A DNA stretch of 64,000 bases from Pseudoduganella ginsengisoli (GTDB taxonomy: Bacteria > Pseudomonadota > Gammaproteobacteria > Burkholderiales > Burkholderiaceae_D): the NCBI RefSeq assembly GCF_009720865.1, contig NZ_WNLA01000001.1:310001-374000 (forward strand), read 5' to 3'. The stretch's first letter is position 1. Each line of letters begins with the position of its first letter. Below are positions 44,290 to 52,596 of the stretch, piece after piece. Below the pieces are notes generated by a model. It made no database searches and had not been told where the DNA came from. It saw only the letters and a list, made by a program, of their open reading frames with translations. The position numbers were made by a program, and so were the translations under genes.

Positions 44290-45885
44290 TTACAACGGCT
44301 TCAGATTCTCCCCTCTCATTCCAACAAGCACAGCTCGACCATCATGCACGCGAAATTCACCGTAGCGCGCACCGGCATAGCGGGCCGCTTCACCCTCCGT
44401 GAAGTACCATGCATCGGTCCCCAGCGTGAATTCGCCCCGCTTGTACACGAGATCAATCAGTAATTCATTGGCGGCCAGCGGCTGCGCTGCACGATGCATA
44501 CGCACCGGCTGCGCAATTGCTTCGCTATTCTTCTGCATCACGATTTGCGCTGCATCCATCATCACCCGAGGCACCGCACCATCAGGCAGGCGCAAATCAA
44601 AGCGCAGCACCATGTAATCCCCTTGCATCAGTGAACGGGGATCGGCTGGCGCCAGCCGGACAAAGACTTGCTGCCCTTGCGCAATCCACTGTTCTTTCTG
44701 CCAAATTGTGAAGTTCACCAAACCGAGAACAGCTACGGCGCACAGGCCGATGCACCACAGCCGCGCTGGCTGGGGTGATGCGACCTGTACCGGTGATGGC
44801 TCCAGCAGCATGCGGGACCGCCATTCCGATGGCGATGGCTGCACTGCTGTGGCCGTGCGCCTTGCCAAGGCGGCAGCGATGGCCACCGTGATCCCCGCCC
44901 CTGCAAAGAGCATCGCCTTTTCCAGCAATGAACTGTTCAACTGATAATAGCAGGCTCCAACCACCCAGGCGGCTGCCAATGCCGACGCCATGGCCATGCG
45001 CCAGCGTCCCGTTGCACTACAAATAGCCAGCGCAAGCAGCACCGCCCCCAGTTGCGGCATGAAGTACGCCATCGCCGCGACTGCCACGGTGACGATACCG
45101 AACCACAGTTGCTGCAACGATGACCAGGCCCGCGCCAGCACAATGGCTGCCGCCAGCGCCAGTGGCGGCGACCACAGGGATGTGGTTTGCTGGTGTGACG
45201 CTGTGCCGGAAAGCGGGGAAAAGGTATGCATGAACATGGCTTGCCCTGCGCCTGCCGCCAGCATCAGTAGCGTCACGGCCAGCCAGCCACTGGCCGCCGC
45301 TTCAATCCCGGCTGCCCGTCCCGGGTCGCCCGCCTGGATGCAGCTGTGCACGAGGATGAACGCCGCCAGCCACGCCAGTAGCGCGAGATGACCGGCTACC
45401 GCGAGGCCGCCCTCCCAATCGTGCAGCACGACTACGGCTCCCGGAAGCATTCCCGCAGCAATGGCGCCAAACATGGTCCGCAGCCACAGCCTGGACAAAA
45501 AAGGAATAATCGCCAGCGACAGCACCAAGGCCACCGCAAACATCAGGTCTTCTTGGTGATTCATGGCCAGTGTGCCGGCAATACAGGCAATCCCTGCCGC
45601 CATTAACGGTGCGGAGGCATGTTCATGGAATGAATGCGGTCGGGCTAACGACAGCAACATCATGCCTCCCGCCAGCATGCCAGCGCCGGCGAGACCCAGC
45701 AGCCATGATCCGCCTTCGCTGCCGGATGCGGCCATCAGCACACCTGCCACGACAAAGGCGATCAGCGGTAGCGCGGCCAGCCATGCGCCTACCGCCAGGA
45801 TCGCGGTGGCCAGCCATGGTGTGCCGCCTTCGCTGCGCTCTATAGCTGCTTGATGCAGGATCGCGTCGAATTGGTCCCGGTTCAT
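44290..45885 (-). CDS. DUF4401 membrane protein fused to a GDYXXLXY domain
   Basis: 531 residues from ATG 45885 (GGGGGAG upstream; it overlaps the DUF2157 stop by four bases). About ten membrane helices (DUF4401 part) up to residue 370, then a helix and a soluble C-terminal domain with LMQGDYMVLRFDL, the GDYXXLXY signature. In many bacteria these are two adjacent genes following a DUF2157 gene; here they are one protein. No catalytic function is known for the family. Confidence 0.8.
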   Translation of the reverse strand: MNRDQFDAILHQAAIERSEGGTPWLATAILAVGAWLAALPLIAFVVAGVLMAASGSEGGSWLLGLAGAGMLAGGMMLLSLARPHSFHEHASAPLMAAGIACIAGTLAMNHQEDLMFAVALVLSLAIIPFLSRLWLRTMFGAIAAGMLPGAVVVLHDWEGGLAVAGHLALLAWLAAFILVHSCIQAGDPGRAAGIEAAASGWLAVTLLMLAAGAGQAMFMHTFSPLSGTASHQQTTSLWSPPLALAAAIVLARAWSSLQQLWFGIVTVAVAAMAYFMPQLGAVLLALAICSATGRWRMAMASALAAAWVVGACYYQLNSSLLEKAMLFAGAGITVAIAAALARRTATAVQPSPSEWRSRMLLEPSPVQVASPQPARLWCIGLCAVAVLGLVNFTIWQKEQWIAQGQQVFVRLAPADPRSLMQGDYMVLRFDLRLPDGAVPRVMMDAAQIVMQKNSEAIAQPVRMHRAAQPLAANELLIDLVYKRGEFTLGTDAWYFTEGEAARYAGARYGEFRVHDGRAVLVGMRGENLKPL

Positions 45886-46844
45886 GGTTTTTCTCCCCCC
45901 GGTGACCGGGACGGCAACAGCAAACGCGAACTGCCATAGGCCAGCGCCATAGTCGCCAGGCACAGCATGAACGTAGTGCCAAGAATGTCGCTATGGACTT
46001 GCAATATCACGCGATAAAGCCCCGCCAACAGCAGAATATCTGTAGCGACAATACCCGCGCCCGCGCAATAGCCATCCGACCAAAGTTGGCTCTTGAATAG
46101 CAAGACAATGCCAACTGCCAAGACCAGCGCCAGAAACAGCAGGGGCATGCCAAACTCGCGGAATACAGATTGCAAGACGCCCCACACTGCCTGCGACAGC
46201 AATACGGTGACACCAAACCGTACCATCCAGTTTCCCGCACCGGTATGGCGCCGCAACGCTGGATGCGCAGGCAGCAAAAACGCCGCCGAGGCTACCCAGG
46301 CCAGTACGTGCGTCAGCGCGTCATCCGCTCCCATCTGCCAGCGGGACGTCATGGCAACCACCCACAGTGCGGCCGCTGTATTCACGACCAGGATCCACGG
46401 CGCCCATAACGCATCGCTGCGTACACCCCAGCACATCGGCAAGCCCATTACCGCCCAGGCGGCGAACAATTGCCATGGATCCGCGCCCGTCTGGTAAGTC
46501 TGTCCCACGCAGGCCAGCAAGCCACCGATGGTCAGCAGAGCCAGCAGGCTGAGTGGGATACGGGCAGCTGGAAGACGCCATGCGCCGAACAATGCCACGG
46601 CCAGCAACGACTGGACTAGTGCAAAACGTCCAAAACGGCCAAACCCATCCCAGTTGGCCGCTACACAAAAAATCACGGCCAGCCCGCCCAGCGCGGTGGC
46701 GGCAATGGCCAATCCCTGCGCCATACGGCGCGTTAACGCTGGCGGCTCGCCCTGCAATCCGGCCAGCCGCAACAACTCAGCTGTGGCGTCGGCATCGAGC
46801 TGATGCCGGGCTGCCTGTTCGTACAGCGTGTATCTCAAACTCAT
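45882..46844 (-). CDS. DUF2157 membrane protein
   Basis: 320 residues with a short helical N-terminal part (LYEQAARHQLDADATAELLRLAG) followed by about nine membrane helices; GLAVIFCVAANWDGFGRFGRFALVQSLLA is the typical DUF2157 opening. It forms an operon with the DUF4401-GDYXXLXY gene (ATGA overlap). These pairs are common in proteobacteria and of unknown role. Confidence 0.85.
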   Translation of the reverse strand: MSLRYTLYEQAARHQLDADATAELLRLAGLQGEPPALTRRMAQGLAIAATALGGLAVIFCVAANWDGFGRFGRFALVQSLLAVALFGAWRLPAARIPLSLLALLTIGGLLACVGQTYQTGADPWQLFAAWAVMGLPMCWGVRSDALWAPWILVVNTAAALWVVAMTSRWQMGADDALTHVLAWVASAAFLLPAHPALRRHTGAGNWMVRFGVTVLLSQAVWGVLQSVFREFGMPLLFLALVLAVGIVLLFKSQLWSDGYCAGAGIVATDILLLAGLYRVILQVHSDILGTTFMLCLATMALAYGSSRLLLPSRSPGGEKP

Positions 46845-47057
46845 GTTTTCTCCTGAAAGTTGCTAGAAAGGAGCCGGCTTAATCCGGCAACGCGTTTATG
46901 CGCCCCAGGCATTCTGTAGAGAAATTAACAAAGCTTTAGCCGAAATGATCAATAATTTGCGCGATGGCACAGCTCAAGCAAGCTATCCGGTCACGATACG
47001 TCTGGCACTCGAATGCACCGCTATATAATAAAAATTATATACAGCGAGGCCATTCTG

Positions 47058-47277
47058 TTGACATTAAACTACCGTTGGCTCTTCCGAGGGCTTAATCCTG
47101 AACAAGGAAGCCAAGCGGATACTGAACGTGCAAAAGGGGGATACCCTTTATTTGACTGAAGCTCCGGATGACGCCATGCGTACTACGCCCTACAATCCGG
47201 AGTTTGAGCGTCAAATGGCATTGGCTGAAGCCATAATGCATGACGACCGCGAAATCCTGAGAGTGTTGGCTAAATGA
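47058..47277 (+). pseudogene. AbrB/MazE-like antitoxin gene with a frameshift, upstream of doc
   Basis: The downstream frame reads VGSSEGLILNKEAKRILNVQKGDTLYLTEAPDD and ends with NPEFERQMALAEAIMHDDREILRVLAK, a typical SpoVT/AbrB-domain antitoxin of Doc toxins. Its frame has a stop (TAA 47065-47067) and no usable start codon before it, while the expected N-terminus starting at TTG 47058 (ribosome-like GCGAGG upstream; TTG ACA TTA AA) lies one base out of frame. A single-base loss near 47066-47070 explains this. The stop overlaps the doc start (ATGA). Confidence 0.65.
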
Positions 47278-47690
47278 CGTGGAACTGGGTTCAACCTGCC
47301 ACGGTGTACGCAGTTCATGACAAGCAATTGTCAGCGCACGGCGGCTCGTCAGGTGTGCGCAACTTGAACGCAGTGGAATCTGTACTCAGCCGAGCCCAGA
47401 ATCTTGCTGCCTATGGCAAACTGCCTCACGATGCAGCCGACCTCGCCGCAGCTTATATTCATGACCTGGCTACCAATCACGGGTTCAGTGATGGAAACAA
47501 GCGCACAGCATGGGTGATAGGCCGGTTATTCCTCGCGATTAACAATATCAAGCTCCAGTTTACCCATGTAGATGCCATTAATTTCATGCGGGCAGTAGCA
47601 AGCGGAAGCAAGGATGAAGTAGAGACGTCAGATTGGATCAGGCAACGTATTGTTCCCGAAACCATGAGCCTGCCGAGATCTCAAGAGTAA
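47274..47690 (+). CDS. doc: Doc (death-on-curing) family toxin of a type II TA system
   Basis: 138 residues. The Fic/Doc core NHGFSDGNKRTAW (HxFxDGNxR) is intact, preceded by GGSSGVRNLNAVESVLSRAQN and AAAYIHDLATN, as in Doc proteins. Doc phosphorylates elongation factor Tu and blocks translation. It overlaps the antitoxin stop by four bases. Because the antitoxin frame seems broken, the toxin may be inactive, weakly expressed or held by another antitoxin. Confidence 0.88.
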   Translation: MTWNWVQPATVYAVHDKQLSAHGGSSGVRNLNAVESVLSRAQNLAAYGKLPHDAADLAAAYIHDLATNHGFSDGNKRTAWVIGRLFLAINNIKLQFTHVDAINFMRAVASGSKDEVETSDWIRQRIVPETMSLPRSQE

Positions 47691-47815
47691 TACGCCTCGG
47701 AAGCAAACGTAATCGCCACCACCAGCAATACCGCCAGCACCAGCACGATCAACAACCGGCCGAATTTCGGGGTGCCGTCATCTTCGTCGTGCTGCTGCTG
47801 GCTGATATCGCTCAT
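47681..47815 (-). CDS. 44-residue single-helix membrane protein
   Basis: ATG 47815 gives MSDISQQQHDEDDGTPKFGR followed by one strongly hydrophobic helix (LLIVLVLAVLLVVAITFA) and a short tail ASEAYYS. It starts 11 bases after the stop of the quinone oxidoreductase on the same strand, so it is likely part of that operon, and overlaps the end of doc in the opposite direction by ten bases. The acidic head and single helix suggest a small inner-membrane protein of unknown role. Confidence 0.55.
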   Translation of the reverse strand: MSDISQQQHDEDDGTPKFGRLLIVLVLAVLLVVAITFASEAYYS

Positions 47816-47826
47816 GTCGTTTCAAT

Positions 47827-48801
47827 TCAAGGAATTAAGATGGTCGACCCGGTCGTCTTGCGCGCTTCCAGGTCGATGTGGGCTTGCGCCACGTCGGCCA
47901 GATTATAGCGCTGCTTGACGGGTACCTGGACTTCGCCGCTCTTGACCACGCCAAACAGGGATTTCGCCATGGCTTCCAGGTTTTCCCGCTTGGCCGTGTG
48001 CGTCATCAAGGTGGGGCGGGTAATGAACAGCGAACCGCGCGACTGCAATTCATTCAGGCTGAACGGCGGCACGGGGCCGGAGGCATTGCCAAAGCTGACC
48101 ATGGTGCCCAGCGGGCGCAGGCAATCAAGCGACCCCGTGAAAGTATCCTTGCCGATCGAATCAAAGACCACGGCCACGCCTTCCCCGCCCGTAATCTCCT
48201 TGACCCGCTCGACAAAGTTTTCCTTGTTGTAGTTGATGACGTGTTTGGCGCCGTTTTCAATGGCCAGCGCGACTTTTTCTTCCGAGCCCGCAGTACCGAT
48301 CAAGTTCAAGCCCATGACTTTGGCCCACTGGCACGCAATCAAGCCCACGCCGCCCGCCGCCGCATGGAACAGGACCGTGTCGCCCGCCTTCAACGGCACG
48401 GTACGGTGGAAAAGGTATTGCACCGTCATGCCCTGCAACATCATGGCGGCGCCGGTCTCAAAATCTATCTTGTCTGGCAACACCAGCAATAGCGCCGCCG
48501 GCATATTGCGCGCCTGCGCATAGGCGCCGTTCGGACGGCCGGCATAGGCCACGCGGTCGCCTACTTTGACTTCCGTGACACCCTCGCCCACCGCTTCCAC
48601 GATGCCCGCGCCTTCCATGCCGAGACCGGCCGGCAGCGGTTGCGGATACAAGCCCGTGCGGAAATACACGTCAATGAAATTCAAGCCGATGGCTTTATGG
48701 CGCACCGTTGCTTCGCCAGGACCGGGCGGCCCCAGTTCCACATCCACATATTCCATCACTTCCGGCCCGCCCGTGCGGGTCATGCGAATTGCCTTAACCA
48801 T
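47827..48801 (-). CDS. qor: NADPH:quinone oxidoreductase (zeta-crystallin type)
   Basis: 324 residues of the medium-chain reductase family without zinc ligands. GLNFIDVYFRTGLYP, GMEGAGIVEAVGEGV, VLFHAAAGGVGLIACQWAKVMG (nucleotide-binding Rossmann fold) and IGTAGSEEKVALAIENGA are characteristic of E. coli QorA. It reduces quinones with NADPH in one-electron steps. AAAGGGA precedes the ATG. The alpha/beta hydrolase gene ends 12 bases upstream on the same strand. Confidence 0.93.
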   Translation of the reverse strand: MVKAIRMTRTGGPEVMEYVDVELGPPGPGEATVRHKAIGLNFIDVYFRTGLYPQPLPAGLGMEGAGIVEAVGEGVTEVKVGDRVAYAGRPNGAYAQARNMPAALLLVLPDKIDFETGAAMMLQGMTVQYLFHRTVPLKAGDTVLFHAAAGGVGLIACQWAKVMGLNLIGTAGSEEKVALAIENGAKHVINYNKENFVERVKEITGGEGVAVVFDSIGKDTFTGSLDCLRPLGTMVSFGNASGPVPPFSLNELQSRGSLFITRPTLMTHTAKRENLEAMAKSLFGVVKSGEVQVPVKQRYNLADVAQAHIDLEARKTTGSTILIP

Positions 48802-48813
48802 CGTCGTCCCTTT

Positions 48814-50409
48814 CTATTTCACAAACCCGCGCTCGCGCAGCCATTGCGTCATGCGCGGGTAATGGTCGCGGGCCCAGTGCGTGGAATTGATGTACGCACT
48901 GCCGCCGTCGATATCCGTTTCCCACAGGCCGTGCGCCGCGCGGGGCAGCATCCACACCTGGTGATCCTTGTGCCCGGCCTTGTCCAGCGTCTCCTTGAAC
49001 AGTACCGCACTTTTATGCACCGGTACGAACGCATCTTTCTCGCCCAAAATGTACACGATCGGCGCTTTCAGGTTTTTCAATTCCGGCAGTGGATCATAGC
49101 TGTAAAACGCCAGCGATTCCGCGCGCGGTTTCTCGCGGAACGTGTCCGGCACGATTTCCACCTGGCTGGCCCAGCGCGCATGGTCATTGGCGCGCGCCGA
49201 TGCCAGCAATTCCGCGCGGTTGGCGCCATTGCTGGTCACCCAGCGCATCAATTTTTCCTGATAAGCCGCGCCCGCCTTGACTTCTTCCTCGCTGAAACCG
49301 GATGCCCGCAGCGAATTTTCTATACGGTAAACCTCTTGCTCGGCAGGCGGCACACCGGACGCCGCCTGGGCTATGACAAACGCGACCTTTTGCGACCGGG
49401 TGGCCGCCAGCGGCGCCAGCCAGCCGCCCTGGCTGTGGCCCCACGTACCGATGGCATTGGCTTTGATGTCGGCCCGCTGGCCCAGCAAATTGATGCCGGC
49501 AATGGCGTCGTCGGCCAATTGCTCCATGGTGGCCTTGTTAAATTCGCCCGTGGATTTGCCCACGCCGCGCTTGTCATACATCAGCGCCGCCATGCCATGC
49601 GCGGCAAAGTAATACGCTTGCAGTGCATACGCGCCACGCGGCGCCGGGCTGGACATTTGCGTCAACACGACAGCAGGGAATGGTCCCTTGCCTTCCGGCA
49701 GCACAAGCGTACCGGACAAGGTCACGTCGCCATTCTTGAACGTGACTTCTTCCGAGCGGAATTGCAGGCGGCGCGCCGTTTGCTGCTTGCCGTCCTGCTG
49801 CCACACCATGCGCGCGATATGGCCTGCCTTGTCTTTTTCAAAGCGCATTGTGGTTTCACGCACTTCCAGATTGAAGTTGCCCTTGCCCGCATACCACGTG
49901 GTATCGCTTTCCGCGAACATCGATGCATAGCGTCCGCTGCTCATGTCGCTGTAAAAGATTTGCGGGAAATCGCCCCACTCGGACAGCACGACGATGTGCT
50001 TGTCGGGGAATTGGTAAGCGCCCAGCAATGGCTGATGGCGCTGCGGATCATCGGACAACGTGCGGCGGAATGCGAACTTGCCTTCGTTGCCGTTCAGCGT
50101 GACTTTACCGGCCAGCAAATCGCCCTGCACCTTGCCGTCAAATTGCAGCACGCCGTCCGGACCGGGCAGCGCGAACTGGACGTTCCCCTGCTCTTGCTTG
50201 ACGCCATCGAGCGGCAAACCCTTCTTTTCCATCGAAGGCAAGTCCACCGTGGCTTTGCCATCGGCGCCAAAGTATGGGCGAATAAAGTTGATGTCCTTGC
50301 CCACTTCGTAGGTGCCGGCCCAGTGGCCAGGCAGCCCTGTGGCGGCAGGAGCAGCGAAGGCGGCGGTGGAAATAGCGGCGGCGGCAACGCCGCCCAGAAT
50401 GGTTTTCAT
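48814..50409 (-). CDS. Exported alpha/beta hydrolase (S9/S33-type serine hydrolase)
   Basis: 531 residues with a signal peptide (VAAAAISTAAFAAPAA). The first 260 residues form a beta-rich domain of unknown function. The hydrolase domain has oxyanion region VLTQMSSPAPRGAYALQAYYFAAHGMAALMYDKRGVGKSTGEF, nucleophile elbow WGHSQGGW (Ser), acid near ILGEKDAFVPV and His in MLPRAAHGLWE. Related proteins hydrolyse esters or short peptides. GGGGAGA precedes the ATG. It is followed closely by qor. Confidence 0.85.
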   Translation of the reverse strand: MKTILGGVAAAAISTAAFAAPAATGLPGHWAGTYEVGKDINFIRPYFGADGKATVDLPSMEKKGLPLDGVKQEQGNVQFALPGPDGVLQFDGKVQGDLLAGKVTLNGNEGKFAFRRTLSDDPQRHQPLLGAYQFPDKHIVVLSEWGDFPQIFYSDMSSGRYASMFAESDTTWYAGKGNFNLEVRETTMRFEKDKAGHIARMVWQQDGKQQTARRLQFRSEEVTFKNGDVTLSGTLVLPEGKGPFPAVVLTQMSSPAPRGAYALQAYYFAAHGMAALMYDKRGVGKSTGEFNKATMEQLADDAIAGINLLGQRADIKANAIGTWGHSQGGWLAPLAATRSQKVAFVIAQAASGVPPAEQEVYRIENSLRASGFSEEEVKAGAAYQEKLMRWVTSNGANRAELLASARANDHARWASQVEIVPDTFREKPRAESLAFYSYDPLPELKNLKAPIVYILGEKDAFVPVHKSAVLFKETLDKAGHKDHQVWMLPRAAHGLWETDIDGGSAYINSTHWARDHYPRMTQWLRERGFVK

Positions 50410-50488
50410 GTCTCTCCCCTGTTATGTTATTTGAGGGCGCTACATTGCCAGCGCACAAGGCGCTGGACCACATCCGTGCGACAGACTG

Positions 50489-50872
50489 CTATTTTGCGGC
50501 GCTGGCCTGCAATTGCGACAACACCAGGTGGGCTGTCGAAAGATTGGTCGCGCAGGCAACATTGTGAACGTCACAAGACCGCACCAGCGCATTGATGTCC
50601 GGTTCGTGCGGCTGCGGCGTCATCGGGTCGCGCAGGAAAATCACGGCATCGATTTCCCCTTCCACCAGCAGCGAACCGATTTGCAAATCGCCCCCCATCG
50701 GGCCGGACAGCTTGCGGTCCACCACCAGCCCCACTTCATCGATCAAACGCCCGCCCGTGGTGCCGGTGGCGCACAGTTTGCAGCCCAGCAGGAAGTCCTT
50801 GTATTCGCGCGCCAGCGCAACCATGTCATCTTTTTTCTTATCGTGGGCAATCAGGGCAATGCGGGGAGTCAT
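50489..50872 (-). CDS. mgsA: Methylglyoxal synthase
   Basis: 127 residues, shorter than E. coli MgsA (152) because the N-terminal extension is missing. [42 protein letters not shown] with the catalytic Asp62, and [36 protein letters not shown] all match the family. It converts dihydroxyacetone phosphate to methylglyoxal, a bypass used when phosphorylated sugars accumulate. Confidence 0.93.
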   Translation of the reverse strand: MTPRIALIAHDKKKDDMVALAREYKDFLLGCKLCATGTTGGRLIDEVGLVVDRKLSGPMGGDLQIGSLLVEGEIDAVIFLRDPMTPQPHEPDINALVRSCDVHNVACATNLSTAHLVLSQLQASAAK

Positions 50873-50899
50873 GTCGTGGTTCCAAGGTAAGTGGTGGGA

Positions 50900-51808
50900 T
50901 TACTTCTTTTGCGACAGCAGATAAATACCAGCCAGCACCAGTCCGGTGCCGGCCAACTGCCAGTTCGTCACCGGCTCGCCAAGCACCAGCGCGCCGAGAA
51001 ACAGGGTCGATACAGGGCCGATCATGCCGGCCTGCGACGCCGTGCCCGCGCCGATGCGCTGCACCGCCATCATCGTCATAAATACGGGCATCACGGTACA
51101 AAAAATGCCATTGACCAGCGACAGTCCATACACGGCCATCGGCTGCACCAGCAGGTGCGCGGGCCGCAAGATAAAGAACTGGCCTATGCACGCGACGCTG
51201 GACACGCACATCGCATACGACACCAGCCGCAAGGAACCCAGGCGCTGCACCATTTCGCCGGACAGCAGCAGATACGCGGCATACGCCATGGCCGAGCCCA
51301 GCACCAGCGTCGAGCCCAGCGCGACATCGGCGCCGCCGCCCTTTAAATCATGCAGGAACACCAGCACAATGCCCGCATAGGAAATCGCCAGCGCCAGCCA
51401 CTGCTTGCGGCTGATGTGATGCTTGAGGAACAGCGTGGAGATCAGCAATACAAAGGTGGGCGTCAGGAACAGGATCAGCCGTTCCAGGCCAACCGATATG
51501 TATTGCAGCCCGAGGAAATCCAGGAAGCTTGACAGGTAATACCCGACCGCGCCCATGATGACGATGCGCCAGCGGTCCGCCTTCGACAATGGCGCGCCGG
51601 TGCGCATTTTCCATACGGCGATGGACGCAAACACGGGCAAGGAAAACAGCATGCGGAAGGCGATGACCGTGACGGCATCGAGCTGGTACCGGTACATCAG
51701 CTTGGCGACGACCGCCTTGGTGGAAAACAGGATCGCGCCGCCAATGGCAATTGCCAATCCGCCGAGATAGGCGCTGCGGGGCAATGGCGGTGTTGCACTG
51801 TTATTCAT
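50900..51808 (-). CDS. EamA/DMT-family transporter
   Basis: 302 residues with ten hydrophobic helices in two repeated halves (LAIAIGGAILFSTKAVVAKLMYR; ISYAGIVLVFLHD; GLSLVNGIFCTVMPVFMTMMAVQRIGAGTASQAGMIGPVSTLFLGALVLGEPVTNWQLAGTGLVLAGIYLL). The last segment is the typical EamA ending. It probably exports a small metabolite or amino acid. Substrate unknown. Confidence 0.88.
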   Translation of the reverse strand: MNNSATPPLPRSAYLGGLAIAIGGAILFSTKAVVAKLMYRYQLDAVTVIAFRMLFSLPVFASIAVWKMRTGAPLSKADRWRIVIMGAVGYYLSSFLDFLGLQYISVGLERLILFLTPTFVLLISTLFLKHHISRKQWLALAISYAGIVLVFLHDLKGGGADVALGSTLVLGSAMAYAAYLLLSGEMVQRLGSLRLVSYAMCVSSVACIGQFFILRPAHLLVQPMAVYGLSLVNGIFCTVMPVFMTMMAVQRIGAGTASQAGMIGPVSTLFLGALVLGEPVTNWQLAGTGLVLAGIYLLSQKK

Positions 51809-51897
51809 GCGCCAGATTGTAAGGCCAAACCGGTTTTAATGCTGGGCGGCATAAAATAGCGGCAAATCAATGAAATTTATCTCACCGCAAATCATTT

Positions 51898-52596
51898 ATG
51901 AGTGTCAGCACCATTGCCCAACGTCTTGCCATCCTGGCATTTATTGTTCTGCTGCCTGGCTGCAGCAATCTGCAGGACCGCGCGCTTGCTGCGGCGGAAC
52001 CGGCCCCGCACCACATCTACCTGATTCAAAACGACTGGCACACCGCGTTACTGCTGGATGGCGACGCGATTGCCGCGCGCAGCGTCAAACTCGGGCGCGA
52101 TTTTCACGGCCATCGGTACCTGGTGGTGGGCTGGGGAGATGGGCAATACTTTGTCGAGGATAGCCCGGGCTGGAAACAGGCAGTGAAAGCCATGGTGGCT
52201 TCGGACTTCCCGGCGCTGCAAGTGTTTGGCGCCGCGGACAATCCGCCCACCAATGTCGCGCAGGCCACCAGTATTGTGCTGGCTGTCACGGAGCGCGGCT
52301 ACCAGCAACTGGCCGCGTATATCGACCGCACCATTGCCGCCGATGCCGACGGCAAGCCCATTTATCTGGGCCAGCCCAAAGCAAACTTGAATTTGTACTA
52401 CCAGGCCACGGGCAATTACAGCTTGTTCAACAACTGCAATTCGTGGGTCGTCGGCGCGCTGCAAGCTGCCGGGTTGCCGTTCTCCGGCTTTAACCTGACA
52501 GCCACCAGCGTGATCGAGCAGGCGCAGCGCATTTCCGCACGCCAGCGTGCAGCGGCGGCGGATTTCAAGAATCCGCCGCCCTCAGTCACCCGATGA
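51898..52596 (+). CDS. DUF2459 lipoprotein
   Basis: 232 residues. Lipoprotein signal LAFIVLLPGC with Cys22, then HHIYLIQNDWHTALLL, LVVGWGDGQYF and FNNCNSWVVGALQAAGLP. Conserved His, Gly-Trp-Gly-Asp and Cys-Asn are reminiscent of a papain-like (NlpC/P60-type) fold, as noted for DUF2459. Function unknown. It is convergent with the phoD-like gene (one base apart). Confidence 0.8.
   Translation: MSVSTIAQRLAILAFIVLLPGCSNLQDRALAAAEPAPHHIYLIQNDWHTALLLDGDAIAARSVKLGRDFHGHRYLVVGWGDGQYFVEDSPGWKQAVKAMVASDFPALQVFGAADNPPTNVAQATSIVLAVTERGYQQLAAYIDRTIAADADGKPIYLGQPKANLNLYYQATGNYSLFNNCNSWVVGALQAAGLPFSGFNLTATSVIEQAQRISARQRAAAADFKNPPPSVTR

Noticed and set aside
48640..50595. 651-codon plus-strand frame opposite qor and the hydrolase
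   Set aside because: Antisense of two genes with intact catalytic motifs; His/Arg-rich translation.
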